Shown piece by piece: positions 18,101-25,653 of a stretch of DNA of 64,000 nucleotides; positions within the stretch are counted from its first letter, which is position 1, and each line of letters begins with the position of its first letter. Made by a program: the position numbers and the translations under genes. The notes beneath the pieces were generated by a model. That model had not been told where the DNA came from. It did not search any database and saw nothing but the letters and a program-made list of their open reading frames with translations. Origin of the DNA: CAVUEG01 sp963740525 (lineage in GTDB: Bacteria > Actinomycetota > Actinomycetes > Propionibacteriales > Nocardioidaceae); the NCBI GenBank assembly GCA_963740525.1, contig CAVUEG010000006.1, positions 310,001-374,000 of the forward strand, written 5' to 3'.

Positions 18101-20047
18101 GTGGCCGTCCCAGACCGCACGCACGGTGTCCTGGAAGCGGTCACGGGAGCCGCGCGGCAGGTTGCGTGAGTAGCGGAGCCCGAAGTCGTAGATGTGCGAA
18201 CGCCGCGGCAGGCCCTCCAGCTCGTAGGGGCGTTCGTCGATCACCTCGACGCCCATCGTGGACAGCACGGGAAGCACCTCGCTGAGCGAGAGCGGCGGCC
18301 CGATCCGGAACAGCTTGAGCCTGGCCTCCCCCACCCCGGCGTCCATCGGCTCGTAGAGCGACAGGGAGATCCCCTCGGAGCCCTCGATCGCCTCCAGACG
18401 ACCCAGGTCGACGGCGCCGCTGCTGGGCGGGTAGTCCTCCTTGTACGCCTCGGGGAACGAGTCGCTGTAGGTCCGAGCCAGCTTGGAGCCCTCGGCTTCG
18501 CCGAACTCGGCGTTGACCGCGGCCATGAAGTCGTCGCGCCAGGAGCGCGCGGCCTCGGCCACACGCCGTTCGAGGTCCTCGACGTCGACGTCGACGACCA
18601 TCTGCCCTCTCGGCGGACGGACCACGAAGTGCACCCGTGCCAGGAAGGACTCGTTGACACGCGCGGTGTACTCGACGGTCTCGCCGCCGAGCCGCTCCTT
18701 GAGGATGGCCGCGATCCGCTCGCGCACGCCGGTGTTGTAGCGGTCCCGCGGCAGGTACACCAGACAGCTCAGGAAGCGGGAGTACTGGTCGCGACGGACG
18801 AACAGCCGCACCTGGCGCCGCTCGCGGCTCTGCATCACGGCCTGCGCGATAGGCACCAGCTCCTCGACCGAGGTCTGGAAGAGCTCGTCACGCGGGTAGT
18901 TCTCCAGGACGTCGAGCATGGCCTTGCCGGCGTGGCTGAGCGGGTCGAGACCGATGCTGTCGATGACCTCGCGCGCCTTGACGCGGATGACGGGCACCCG
19001 GGTCATCGACTCGGTGTAGGCGGCCGACGAGTACAGGCCGAGGAACCGACGCTCGCCGCACACCTCACCCTGGTCGTCGAACTTCTTCACGCCGACGTAG
19101 TCGAGGTACACCGGACGGTGGACGGTGGACTTGGAGTTCGCCTTCGCAAGCACCAGCAACGTCTTCTCGCGGGCCTTGGCCCCGACGGCCGGGGGCAGCT
19201 TGCCGAAGGAGGCGGACATGTCCGGGTCGCCGCGCAGGATGCCGAAGCCGGTCCCCGGGACGGCCCGCAGCACCTCGTCCTCCCCGACCCGCTCGAGGTG
19301 GTACTCGCGGTAGCCGAGGAACGTGAAGTGGTCGTCGGCGAGCCAGGACAGGAGGGCCTTGCCCTCCTCGACCTCCTGCTCGGGAAGCGGCGGCGGGTTG
19401 TCCTCGAGGTCCTGCACGACCAGGGCGGCCTGCTGGTGCATCCGCTGCCAGTCCTCGACCGCCTCGCGGACGTCCTGGAGGACCTTCGCGAGACCGGTCT
19501 CGATCTCGGCCTCGTCCTCGTCGTGGACCCGGTCGATCTCGATGTGCATCCAGGACTCGCGGAACACGTCGTGACCGCTGTCGGCGCCCGCGGCCTGCGC
19601 CTGCTCCTCGGTCAGGATCTCCAGAAGCTCGCCGTTGAGGTCCCGGCGTACGAGGAACTGGGGGTGGATCGCGAGGTGGACGCTCCGGTCGGTGCCGTTG
19701 AGCTCCATCGACACGGAGTCGACCAGGAACGGCATGTCGTCGGTGACGACCTCGACCACGGAGTGACCGTGGGCGGACCAGCCTTCGACCGACACCGTGG
19801 GGGTGAACACCCGGATGTTGGCGGTGCCCTGGGGCCGGGTCGCCGCCAGCTTGAGGTGGTTGGTCACCGGCCCGTAGATGTCGGTCTCCGCCCGGTCGAG
19901 CAGGTCCTCCGGGGCCACGTGGCGGTAGTAGCCGCGCATGAGCGGACCGATGCCGATGCCGGGAGGCGATGCGCCCTGTCGGTTGGAGGCGTAGTCCGCC
20001 GTCTTGTCGATCAGTTCGCTCAAGCTGGTGTCGAGCGTGGAGGGCAC
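15098..20047 (-). CDS. gdh: NAD-dependent glutamate dehydrogenase, large (~180 kDa) type, C-terminal frameshift
   Basis: The product of about 1,640 residues catalyses NAD-linked oxidative deamination of glutamate to 2-oxoglutarate. The catalytic region shows RGGLRWSDRRDDFRTE and VPVGAKGGFF, the Lys-containing motif of the family, followed by a Rossmann region (GIGDMSGDVFGNGML). Start is GTG 20047. As read, the frame ends at 15098 with an Arg/Ser-rich tail that overlaps the histidine kinase. From about 15338 the expected C terminus (ADWEDEDEVL...LARLSVGLRVVRSLL) continues in another frame to a TAG at 15177. One missing base in a GG pair (sense strand) at 15337-15338 explains this. With PruA nearby it fits proline/glutamate catabolism. 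Confidence 0.88.
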   Translation of the reverse strand: MPSTLDTSLSELIDKTADYASNRQGASPPGIGIGPLMRGYYRHVAPEDLLDRAETDIYGPVTNHLKLAATRPQGTANIRVFTPTVSVEGWSAHGHSVVEVVTDDMPFLVDSVSMELNGTDRSVHLAIHPQFLVRRDLNGELLEILTEEQAQAAGADSGHDVFRESWMHIEIDRVHDEDEAEIETGLAKVLQDVREAVEDWQRMHQQAALVVQDLEDNPPPLPEQEVEEGKALLSWLADDHFTFLGYREYHLERVGEDEVLRAVPGTGFGILRGDPDMSASFGKLPPAVGAKAREKTLLVLAKANSKSTVHRPVYLDYVGVKKFDDQGEVCGERRFLGLYSSAAYTESMTRVPVIRVKAREVIDSIGLDPLSHAGKAMLDVLENYPRDELFQTSVEELVPIAQAVMQSRERRQVRLFVRRDQYSRFLSCLVYLPRDRYNTGVRERIAAILKERLGGETVEYTARVNESFLARVHFVVRPPRGQMVVDVDVEDLERRVAEAARSWRDDFMAAVNAEFGEAEGSKLARTYSDSFPEAYKEDYPPSSGAVDLGRLEAIEGSEGISLSLYEPMDAGVGEARLKLFRIGPPLSLSEVLPVLSTMGVEVIDERPYELEGLPRRSHIYDFGLRYSRNLPRGSRDRFQDTVRAVWDGHNESDGFNALVLAAGLTWRQATVLRAYAKYMRQGGTPFAQDYIEDALRDNVDITRYLVSLFEARFDPGRNGDVAAHGESRVAKVEEVEGRIRTALDDVSSLDHDRILRSYLDVIKATVRTNYFQPAADGGPKSYISFKLEPARIPDLPEPRPRFEIFVYSPRVEGVHLRFGAVARGGLRWSDRRDDFRTEVLGLVKAQMVKNAVIVPVGAKGGFFCKQLPDSGDREAWMAEGIACYKTFISGLLDITDNLVESAVAPPTRVVRHDDDDTYLVVAADKGTATFSDIANGVALDYGFWLGDAFASGGSVGYDHKAMGITARGAWVSVRRHFREMGIDCQSEDFTAVGIGDMSGDVFGNGMLCSESTRLVAAFDHRDIFLDPSPDAASSYAERRRLYDTPRSSWQDYDATLISEGGGVYPRSAKAVPVSKQVKQVLGIDPAVTTMTPAELMRAILLAPVDLLWNGGIGTYVKASSETNADSGDKANDAIRVNGGELRCKCVGEGGNLGFTQAGRIEYAMGGGRINTDFIDNSAGVDTSDHEVNIKILLDQVVRDGDLTDKQRNDLLASMTDEVGALVLDDNYEQNLALANAQAQSTGLLHVHEDWMRWLEKHGLLNRELEFLPSTKQVAARLERNGGLTAPELSVLLAYTKIVLADQLLETDIAADPFLRGDLFGYFPTPMRQDYRQPMLDHPLRREIIVTQLVNQLVNHAGITYFHRLSGETGADAAELTRANFVAREIFGARALETEIATYDNTIDAAVQTRMRLEMRTLAERVSRWLVNNRRPPLDSEGMVEFFGDTTEQVVKALPELLTGREQEAFAARRDSLTAKGVPEDLATRVAVLPPAYMVLGIVETAKRDDLDALEVARVHFALGERLGLPALVSRILALPRSDRWQTMARASLRDDLHGVHSTLTAQVLSDTSSESRSRCGSRTGRTRTRSSSGVPRPPSRRSAPTTMPTWPGSRWGSESSAVCWPPSSRLRLGLRTPRAAAPGGTRPGAPAAR

Positions 20048-20150
20048 GGGGCATCAACCTTCATCGTCAGCTGCCGTCACGCCGTTGTGCCGGCACCACT
20101 GTTGACACTAGGACGTGGGTGCACCCGCCACAACAACCACCACGGTCCCA

Positions 20151-20172
20151 GGTGTCTCGATTTCGAGACACC
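20151..20172. terminator. Perfect 10-bp inverted repeat between TDO and gdh
   Basis: GGTGTCTCGA and TCGAGACACC are perfect inverse complements separated by TT. The site is 26 bases after the tryptophan dioxygenase stop and about 104 bases before the gdh start, both genes on the minus strand. It may terminate the first, serve as an operator for gdh, or both. No T-tract follows on either strand. Confidence 0.5.
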
Positions 20173-20197
20173 TTTCGGAGAGGGCCGGGGATTCCGC

Positions 20198-21031
20198 TCA
20201 GAGCCAGGACCGGAGGTCCCACAGCAGGGGGAAGTAGCGCAGGTCGAGCCGGGACCGGAGGTAGTCGGCGCCGGTCGAACCGCCGGTGCCGGTCTTGGCA
20301 CCGATCATGCGCTCCACCATGACCACGTGCCGGGCTCGCCAGGCGGCGGCGAGCTCGTCGTGCTGGAGCAGTGCCTCGGCCAACGCCCACACCTCCGAGT
20401 GTGCGGACCGGTCGTGAGCAGCGACCCGAAGGGAGGCGATCACGGCCTCGTCGTCGGACGCGTCCAGCCCGCGCGACTCGAGGACCTTCAAGAAGGCATC
20501 CCACAGCGTCGGCTCCTCGAGGCGCTGGGCGAGGCGGCGCTGCTCCTCGACGGTGATCCCCTTGAAGCGGGTGACGAAGGCCGGGTCCTTGGCGCCGGAG
20601 AGGAACTCCAGCTCGCGGAACTGCACCGACTGGAACCCTGATGCCGGCGCCAGCCGCTGGCGGAACAGCAGGAAGTCCTGCGGAGTCATCGTCTCGAGCA
20701 CGTCGACCTGCTGCACGAGCACTCGCTCGATCACGTGCATCCGGGTCAGCAGGTGCCTGGCCCACCACAGTCCGTGGCTGTCCGGCGTCCCGAGCATCGC
20801 GTCGCGGGCCGCGGTCGCCTCGTGCAGGAGCTGCTGGAACCAGAGCTCGTACACCTGGTGGATCGTGATGAAGAGCAGCTCGTCGTGCGCCGGCGGCTCG
20901 GACTCGAGGTGCTGGGCGTCGAGCAGCTGCGGCAGTCGCAGGTAGCTGCCATAGGTGAGCAGTGCGCCGTGTTCTCCGAACCTCAGGTCATCCACGGGGT
21001 GAGCGTAGTCACTGCCAACCGCGTGCGACAT
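20198..21031 (-). CDS. kynA: Tryptophan 2,3-dioxygenase
   Basis: A heme enzyme that converts L-tryptophan to N-formylkynurenine, the first step of the kynurenine pathway. Family hallmarks are HDELLFITIHQVYELWFQ with the distal His region, SGFQSVQFRELEF, RHVVMVERMIGAKTGTGGS with the proximal heme His and the substrate loop, then YLRS. ATG 21031 gives 277 residues but leaves only 10 bases to the divergent DUF2505 start. GTG at 20995 (VDDLRF) would leave a normal promoter space, so the start is uncertain. No other kynurenine genes are in the window. Confidence 0.9.
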   Translation of the reverse strand: MSHAVGSDYAHPVDDLRFGEHGALLTYGSYLRLPQLLDAQHLESEPPAHDELLFITIHQVYELWFQQLLHEATAARDAMLGTPDSHGLWWARHLLTRMHVIERVLVQQVDVLETMTPQDFLLFRQRLAPASGFQSVQFRELEFLSGAKDPAFVTRFKGITVEEQRRLAQRLEEPTLWDAFLKVLESRGLDASDDEAVIASLRVAAHDRSAHSEVWALAEALLQHDELAAAWRARHVVMVERMIGAKTGTGGSTGADYLRSRLDLRYFPLLWDLRSWL

Positions 21032-21041
21032 GATGGCCGCC

Positions 21042-21518
21042 ATGAAGATGAGCCATGAGATGCGGTACGACGCCACGCCCGAGCAGGTCCAGGCCATGCT
21101 GGCCGACCCCGACTTCCGGGCCAAGGTGTGCGACTACCAAGGGGTCCTGCGACACACGATCTCGATCACCCCGGACGGCGAGGGCATGGCCGTCGTCATC
21201 GACCAGTTCCAGGCCGCGACGGGAATCCCCTCGTTCGCCAAGAAGTTCGTGGGCGACGAGATCCACATCGTGCAGCAGGAGAACTGGACCTCGGCGAACC
21301 GGGCCGACCTCGAGGTGCTGATCCCCGGCAAGCCGGGGCAGATGCGCGGGTCGATCACACTCGGCCCCTCGGGCGAGGGCACCGTCGAGCAGGTCGACGT
21401 CGACATCAAGGTCTCGATCCCGCTCGTGGGCGGCAAGATCGAGGGTCTGGTCCGCGACCTTCTCGTCTCGGCGCTCAAGGCGGAGAACCACGTGGGTCGG
21501 GAGTGGCTCGGCTCCTGA
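21042..21518 (+). CDS. DUF2505 family protein (START/SRPBCC-like)
   Basis: The product has about 158 residues. MKMSHEMRYDATPEQVQAMLADPDFRAKVC is the characteristic N terminus of DUF2505, a polyketide-cyclase/START-like fold that binds hydrophobic ligands. ATGs at 21030 and 21033 also precede it; 21042 best matches the family start. It diverges from tryptophan dioxygenase and converges with pruA, sharing a strong stop-codon hairpin with it. Function unknown. Confidence 0.75.
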   Translation: MKMSHEMRYDATPEQVQAMLADPDFRAKVCDYQGVLRHTISITPDGEGMAVVIDQFQAATGIPSFAKKFVGDEIHIVQQENWTSANRADLEVLIPGKPGQMRGSITLGPSGEGTVEQVDVDIKVSIPLVGGKIEGLVRDLLVSALKAENHVGREWLGS

Positions 21519-21540
21519 GCGGCGGCCCGTCGCCGCTCAG
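21515..21540. terminator. 10-bp hairpin enclosing both stop codons of DUF2505 and pruA
   Basis: CTGAGCGGCG and CGCCGCTCAG pair perfectly around the 6-base loop GCCCGT. The TGA of the DUF2505 gene (21516-21518) lies in the left arm and the TGA of pruA (TCA at 21537-21539) in the right arm, directly opposite. This is a compact bidirectional terminator candidate. Confidence 0.6.
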
Positions 21541-23165
21541 CCCATGTGCGGGTAGCGGTAGTCCTTCGGCGGCGCGAACGTCTCCTTGATGGAGCGCGGC
21601 GACGTCCAGCTCACGAGGTTCTGCGGCGATCCCGCCTTGTCGTTCGTGCCCGACGCACGGGCTCCACCGAAGGGCTGCTGACCCACGACGGCACCCGTGG
21701 GCTTGTCGTTGATGTAGAAGTTCCCGGCGGCGAAGCGCAACGTCTCCGAGGCCCAGGCGATCACCTGGCGGTCCTGGGCGATGATCGAACCGGTCAGGGC
21801 GTACGGCGCGAACGACTCCATCTGCGCGACGACCTTCTCGAAGTCGCGGTCCTCGTAGACGTGCACGGCGAGGATCGGGCCGAAGTACTCGTCGCTGAAC
21901 ATCTGGTCGGTCGGCTCGGCCGACTCCACGATCGTCGGCCGGACGAAGTAGCCCACCGAGTCGTCCACCTGTCCCCCGGCGATGACCTCGAGCTTCTTGC
22001 TGCGCTTGGCGCGCGTGATCGCCGCCTTGTGCTTGGCGAACGCGCGGTCGTCGATGACGGCTCCCATGAAGTTCGACAGGTCGGTGACATCGCCCATCGT
22101 GATGCCCTCGACCTCGGCGACGAGCCGGTCGCGCATCTTCTTCCAGACCGAGCGCGGCACGTAGGCACGCGAGGCGGCCGAGCACTTCTGCCCCTGGTAC
22201 TCGAAGGCACCGCGCAGCATGGCCACCCGCAGCACGTCCGGGTCGGCCGAGGGGTGCGCGACGATGAAGTCCTTGCCGCCGGTCTCCCCCACGATGCGCG
22301 GGTAGGAGCGGTACGACGAGATGTTCTCACCGACGGTGCGCCACAGGTGATGGAAGGTCGGGGTCGACCCGGTGAAGTGAATCCCCGCGAGATCCCGGTG
22401 AGCGAGCACCACGTCGGAGACGTCGCGCCCATGACCCGGCAGCATGTTGATGACGCCGGGGGGCATTCCGGCCTCCTCGAGCAGCTCCATGGTCAGGTGC
22501 GCGGCCAGCTGCTGGGTCGGCGACGGCTTCCAGATCACGGTGTTGCCCATCAGGGCGGGCGCGGTGGGAAGGTTCCCGGCGATCGCGGTGAAGTTGAACG
22601 GCGTGATCGCATAGACGAAGCCCTCGAGAGGACGGTGGTCCGAACGGTTCCAGACCCCCTTGGCGTTCGCGATCGGCTGCTCCTCGTGGATCTGCCGCGC
22701 GAAGTGCACGTTGAAGCGCCAGAAGTCGATCAGCTCGCACGCGGCGTCGATCTCGGCCTGCCAGGCGGTCTTGGACTGGCCGAGCATCGTCGCGGCGTTG
22801 ATGCGGGCCCGCCACGGGCCCGCGAGGAGGTCGGCAGCCTTGAGCAGGATCGCGGCCCGGTCGTCGAGCGACATCGCTCGCCAGCCGGGAGCGGCGTCCG
22901 CGGCAGCCTTGACCGCTGCCTTGGCGTCGGCCTGCGTCGCGTCATGGAGTACGCCGAGCACGTGCTGGTGGTCATGTGGCTGGACGACCTCGATCGCGGC
23001 ACCGCCGCCGGCCTTCTTCCTGCCGCCGATCGTGGCGGTCAGGTCGGTCTGCTGGCCTTCGAGCCGGATCAGCTCGGCCTCGAGCGCCGCTCGTTCGGGG
23101 CTGTCCGGGGCGTAGTCGAGATTGGGCTCGTTGACCGGAGCCGGGGGTCGGGTGATCGCGTCCAT
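21537..23165 (-). CDS. pruA: L-glutamate gamma-semialdehyde dehydrogenase (PruA)
   Basis: The 542-residue product oxidises glutamate semialdehyde (pyrroline-5-carboxylate) to glutamate with NAD, the second step of proline degradation. The N-terminal family signature, NFTAIAGNLPTAPAL, the catalytic Glu in VGETGGKDF and the catalytic Cys in YQGQKCSAASR are all present. The C terminus PPKDYRYPHMG is typical. It is a stand-alone enzyme without a proline dehydrogenase domain, and no putA/prodh gene is adjacent. Its product glutamate is the substrate of the NAD-glutamate dehydrogenase 1.5 kb away. Confidence 0.93.
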   Translation of the reverse strand: MDAITRPPAPVNEPNLDYAPDSPERAALEAELIRLEGQQTDLTATIGGRKKAGGGAAIEVVQPHDHQHVLGVLHDATQADAKAAVKAAADAAPGWRAMSLDDRAAILLKAADLLAGPWRARINAATMLGQSKTAWQAEIDAACELIDFWRFNVHFARQIHEEQPIANAKGVWNRSDHRPLEGFVYAITPFNFTAIAGNLPTAPALMGNTVIWKPSPTQQLAAHLTMELLEEAGMPPGVINMLPGHGRDVSDVVLAHRDLAGIHFTGSTPTFHHLWRTVGENISSYRSYPRIVGETGGKDFIVAHPSADPDVLRVAMLRGAFEYQGQKCSAASRAYVPRSVWKKMRDRLVAEVEGITMGDVTDLSNFMGAVIDDRAFAKHKAAITRAKRSKKLEVIAGGQVDDSVGYFVRPTIVESAEPTDQMFSDEYFGPILAVHVYEDRDFEKVVAQMESFAPYALTGSIIAQDRQVIAWASETLRFAAGNFYINDKPTGAVVGQQPFGGARASGTNDKAGSPQNLVSWTSPRSIKETFAPPKDYRYPHMG

Positions 23166-23206
23166 GCTGGCGATCGTGTCACCTCGGGGCGGCCGGTTCC
23201 AAACCG

Positions 23207-23704
23207 CTACTCGTCGAGCTCGTCGAGCTCGTCGAGAAGCGCGCCGACCTCCTGGGTGGCGTACCAGCCCAGCTCATGGTCCAGACACCTCTCGAGGACG
23301 GCGGTCGCATCGGCACCCTGGGCCAGGGCCGCGCGGGCATCGGCCACTGCGCCGGCCGCCTCCGCGTCATCCACGTGGACAGCGGCCGCCAGCCGGAAGG
23401 GGACCACGTCCGGCACCTCGACGGAGGTCGCCGACCCGGAGTCCTCACCGGGAAGGACGGTCTCCACGTCGAGCACCAGCACCACCCGGCGGGGCACGTC
23501 GTCGTGGGTGAGCAGTGCCAGCGAGTCCTCGGCCGCGGCCACGAGCGCGACGTACTCCCACTCCTCCTCGCTGGCCTCGGGCCAGGCCGTCTCCAGCTCC
23601 GGCGTGACCGCGTGCGCTCTGAACGGAGCAGGACCTACCCCGCCCTCGCCGAGGTGACGGGCGAGCAGGGCCACCGTCGAGCCGAGGTAGACGCGGGTGC
23701 TCAC
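23207..23704 (-). CDS. DUF6912 family protein
   Basis: The 165-residue product begins RVYLGSTVALLARHL, the usual opening of this actinobacterial family of unknown function, and is acidic throughout. Start is GTG 23704, overlapping the acyltransferase stop (GTGA), so the two are coupled. The C terminus ends LLDELDELDE, encoded by three tandem copies of the 9-base unit CTCGTCGAG (plus strand, 23210-23236), which may vary in length between strains. No motif suggests catalysis. Confidence 0.7.
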   Translation of the reverse strand: MSTRVYLGSTVALLARHLGEGGVGPAPFRAHAVTPELETAWPEASEEEWEYVALVAAAEDSLALLTHDDVPRRVVLVLDVETVLPGEDSGSATSVEVPDVVPFRLAAAVHVDDAEAAGAVADARAALAQGADATAVLERCLDHELGWYATQEVGALLDELDELDE

Positions 23705-25143
23705 TTCTTCTCCACCTTCTTGCGCCCTCGCGGCGCACGTGGCCGGGTGTCGCTGGCGCTCTCCACGAGCTCTTCCAGCGCCTCGGTCAGGCAGGAACCG
23801 AGAACCTCCGCGTCGGGCACGGCGTCCCGGTCGGCGTTGAGCCCGAAGAACACGCTGCCGTCGTACGACGTGACCCCGATCCCCAGCGCAAGCCCCGGGA
23901 GCAGCGGCACGACCGGGTAGGACTCGACCATCTGTGCCCCCGCGGCGAACAGCGGGAACTGCGGGCCGGGCACGTTGGTCACCACGAGCTGGAAGCTGTG
24001 GCGCTGGGCCTGGTCGGCGGCCACCCGGGCGCCCAGTGCGTGGAAGGTAGTCGGAGCGAAACCAGCGGTTCCGGCCAGCCGGTTCGCGGCCACGGACTTG
24101 CCGGTCTCCTTGTGTGCCTTGAAGGCGTACGACACCTGGTGCAGCCGCACCACCGGGCTCGGCTCACCGATCGGCAGCTCCAGAAGGTGTCCGGCGACCT
24201 GGGAACCCAGTGACGTCGGCTCCAGCTCCTCGTCGATCACACTCATCGGGAACATCGCTCGCAGAGCGCGTCCCGCCCCTACCGACTCCGCGCGGGTCAT
24301 CAGCCAGGCGCGGACGGCACCGGTGACGGTGGCCAGGATGACGTCGTTGACCGTCCCCCCGTGCACCTTGCGCACCCGGCGGTAGTCCTCCAGGTCGGTG
24401 CGAACCGTGACGAACCTGCGCTGTTCGCTCAGCTCGGCGTGGAACGGGGAGTCCGGCACCGCCCGGCGGTTCGACAGCGCGCCGGCCACGACCCCCGCCC
24501 GACCGGCGGCAGCAGTCGCGACCCGGGCCACTGCCTCGGTGTTCCCGCGCACGGTGCTCAGCAGGCTTGCCGGACGCGTGAGCGCCTCGCGTGCCGCATC
24601 GACGACGAGCGCCGCCGGGCTCGGCTCGCGATGGGGGGCCCACCCGTCGTGGACCTGCCCCTTCGGGTCTGGAGACGTGTCCAGCAGCACCTGACCGAGG
24701 TCGACGGTGTGGACGCCGTCGACGAGGATCTGGTGCGACTTGGACAGCAACGCGACCCGGCCGCCCTCGAGACCCTCGACGAAGTACAGCTCCCACAGCG
24801 GACGGTCGCGGTCCAGCCGCCGGGACATGATCCGCGCGACCAGCTCGCGCAGCTGCTCCATGGAGCCGGGACGCGGCAGCGCGGAACGCCGCACGTGGTA
24901 GCCGAGGTCGAAGTCCTCGTCATCCACCCACACCGGGTTGCCCAGGCGACCGGGCACTCCGCGCACCCGCTGGCGGTAGCGCGGTACGTAGGCCAGCCGG
25001 TCCTCGATCAGGGAACGCACGTCGTCGTACTCGAGTCCACGGGACCCGGGGTCGAAGATCTCCACCGTGGCGTTGTGGGCAGGGACTCGGGCGGTCTCTC
25101 CCGCGAGGAACGCGAGATCGCGCGCTGTCAGCCTCTCGGTCAT
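23701..25143 (-). CDS. WS/DGAT-like O-acyltransferase with degenerate catalytic motif
   Basis: The 480-residue product matches the wax ester synthase/diacylglycerol acyltransferase family along its length, including RDRPLWELYFVEGLEGG, VNDVILATVTGAVR and TNVPGPQFPLFAAGA. Active members esterify fatty acyl-CoA to alcohols or diacylglycerol and use HHxxxDG. Here residues 137-143 read HQILVDG: the first His and the DG remain but the second His, the general base in HxxxD acyltransferases, is Gln. The protein may be inactive, use another base, or belong to a divergent actinobacterial subgroup. It is coupled to the DUF6912 gene. Confidence 0.8.
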   Translation of the reverse strand: MTERLTARDLAFLAGETARVPAHNATVEIFDPGSRGLEYDDVRSLIEDRLAYVPRYRQRVRGVPGRLGNPVWVDDEDFDLGYHVRRSALPRPGSMEQLRELVARIMSRRLDRDRPLWELYFVEGLEGGRVALLSKSHQILVDGVHTVDLGQVLLDTSPDPKGQVHDGWAPHREPSPAALVVDAAREALTRPASLLSTVRGNTEAVARVATAAAGRAGVVAGALSNRRAVPDSPFHAELSEQRRFVTVRTDLEDYRRVRKVHGGTVNDVILATVTGAVRAWLMTRAESVGAGRALRAMFPMSVIDEELEPTSLGSQVAGHLLELPIGEPSPVVRLHQVSYAFKAHKETGKSVAANRLAGTAGFAPTTFHALGARVAADQAQRHSFQLVVTNVPGPQFPLFAAGAQMVESYPVVPLLPGLALGIGVTSYDGSVFFGLNADRDAVPDAEVLGSCLTEALEELVESASDTRPRAPRGRKKVEKK

Positions 25144-25268
25144 CGGCGGTCACTCACGATCGTCGCTGCGCCTTCCTGGGGCCGGGACGGGTTGTCTTGT
25201 TCTCTCATGGGATTCTGGCAGAGGTCGATCACCACCGTCCGGCCGGACCGAACCTCGAGGAGCGCTCC

Positions 25269-25652
25269 ATGCCCGTCATGCACCCCGTCCGCACCCTCAC
25301 CGCAACTGTGGTGGCAGTGGTTCTCCTTGGCATCACGAGCGGATGTTCCTCCTCCGGCTCGGATCGGGCGGGCAACGGGAGCACCTCCGGCGGCACGGAG
25401 ATCGCGATCACGATCACGGGCGACTCGATCGAGCCCAACGGTGCCCGTGTCGAGGCGTCGGTCGGAGCCCCGATCACGCTGAAGATCACGGCCGACCGCG
25501 CCGGAGAGCTCCACGTGCACTCCACCCCGGAGCAGGAGATCGCGTTCGAGGCGGGCACCACGACCAAGGAGCTCACCATCGACACCCCGGGAATCGTCGA
25601 GGTCGAGGACCACGACCTCGAGAAGGTGGTCGTGCAGATCGAGGTCAAGTGA
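25269..25652 (+). CDS. Small lipoprotein with cupredoxin-like domain
   Basis: The 127-residue product starts at ATG 25269 after GAGGAGC. Hydrophobic residues about 8-22 followed by TSGC form a lipobox, so the mature protein should be lipid-anchored outside the membrane. After a Ser/Gly linker the rest (ITITGDSIEP...APITLKITADRAGELHVHS...PGIVEVEDH) has the beta pattern of a cupredoxin fold; the type-1 copper ligand set is not complete. The next gene starts one base after its stop, so they form an operon. Confidence 0.75.
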   Translation: MPVMHPVRTLTATVVAVVLLGITSGCSSSGSDRAGNGSTSGGTEIAITITGDSIEPNGARVEASVGAPITLKITADRAGELHVHSTPEQEIAFEAGTTTKELTIDTPGIVEVEDHDLEKVVVQIEVK

Positions 25653-25653
25653 C

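Noticed and set aside
15962..18169. 735-codon open frame on the plus strand opposite gdh, and many other long antisense frames
   Set aside because: Composition is Arg/Gly/Val/His-rich with no family motifs and it mirrors the codon positions of a clear gene. High GC makes stops rare in the opposite frames.
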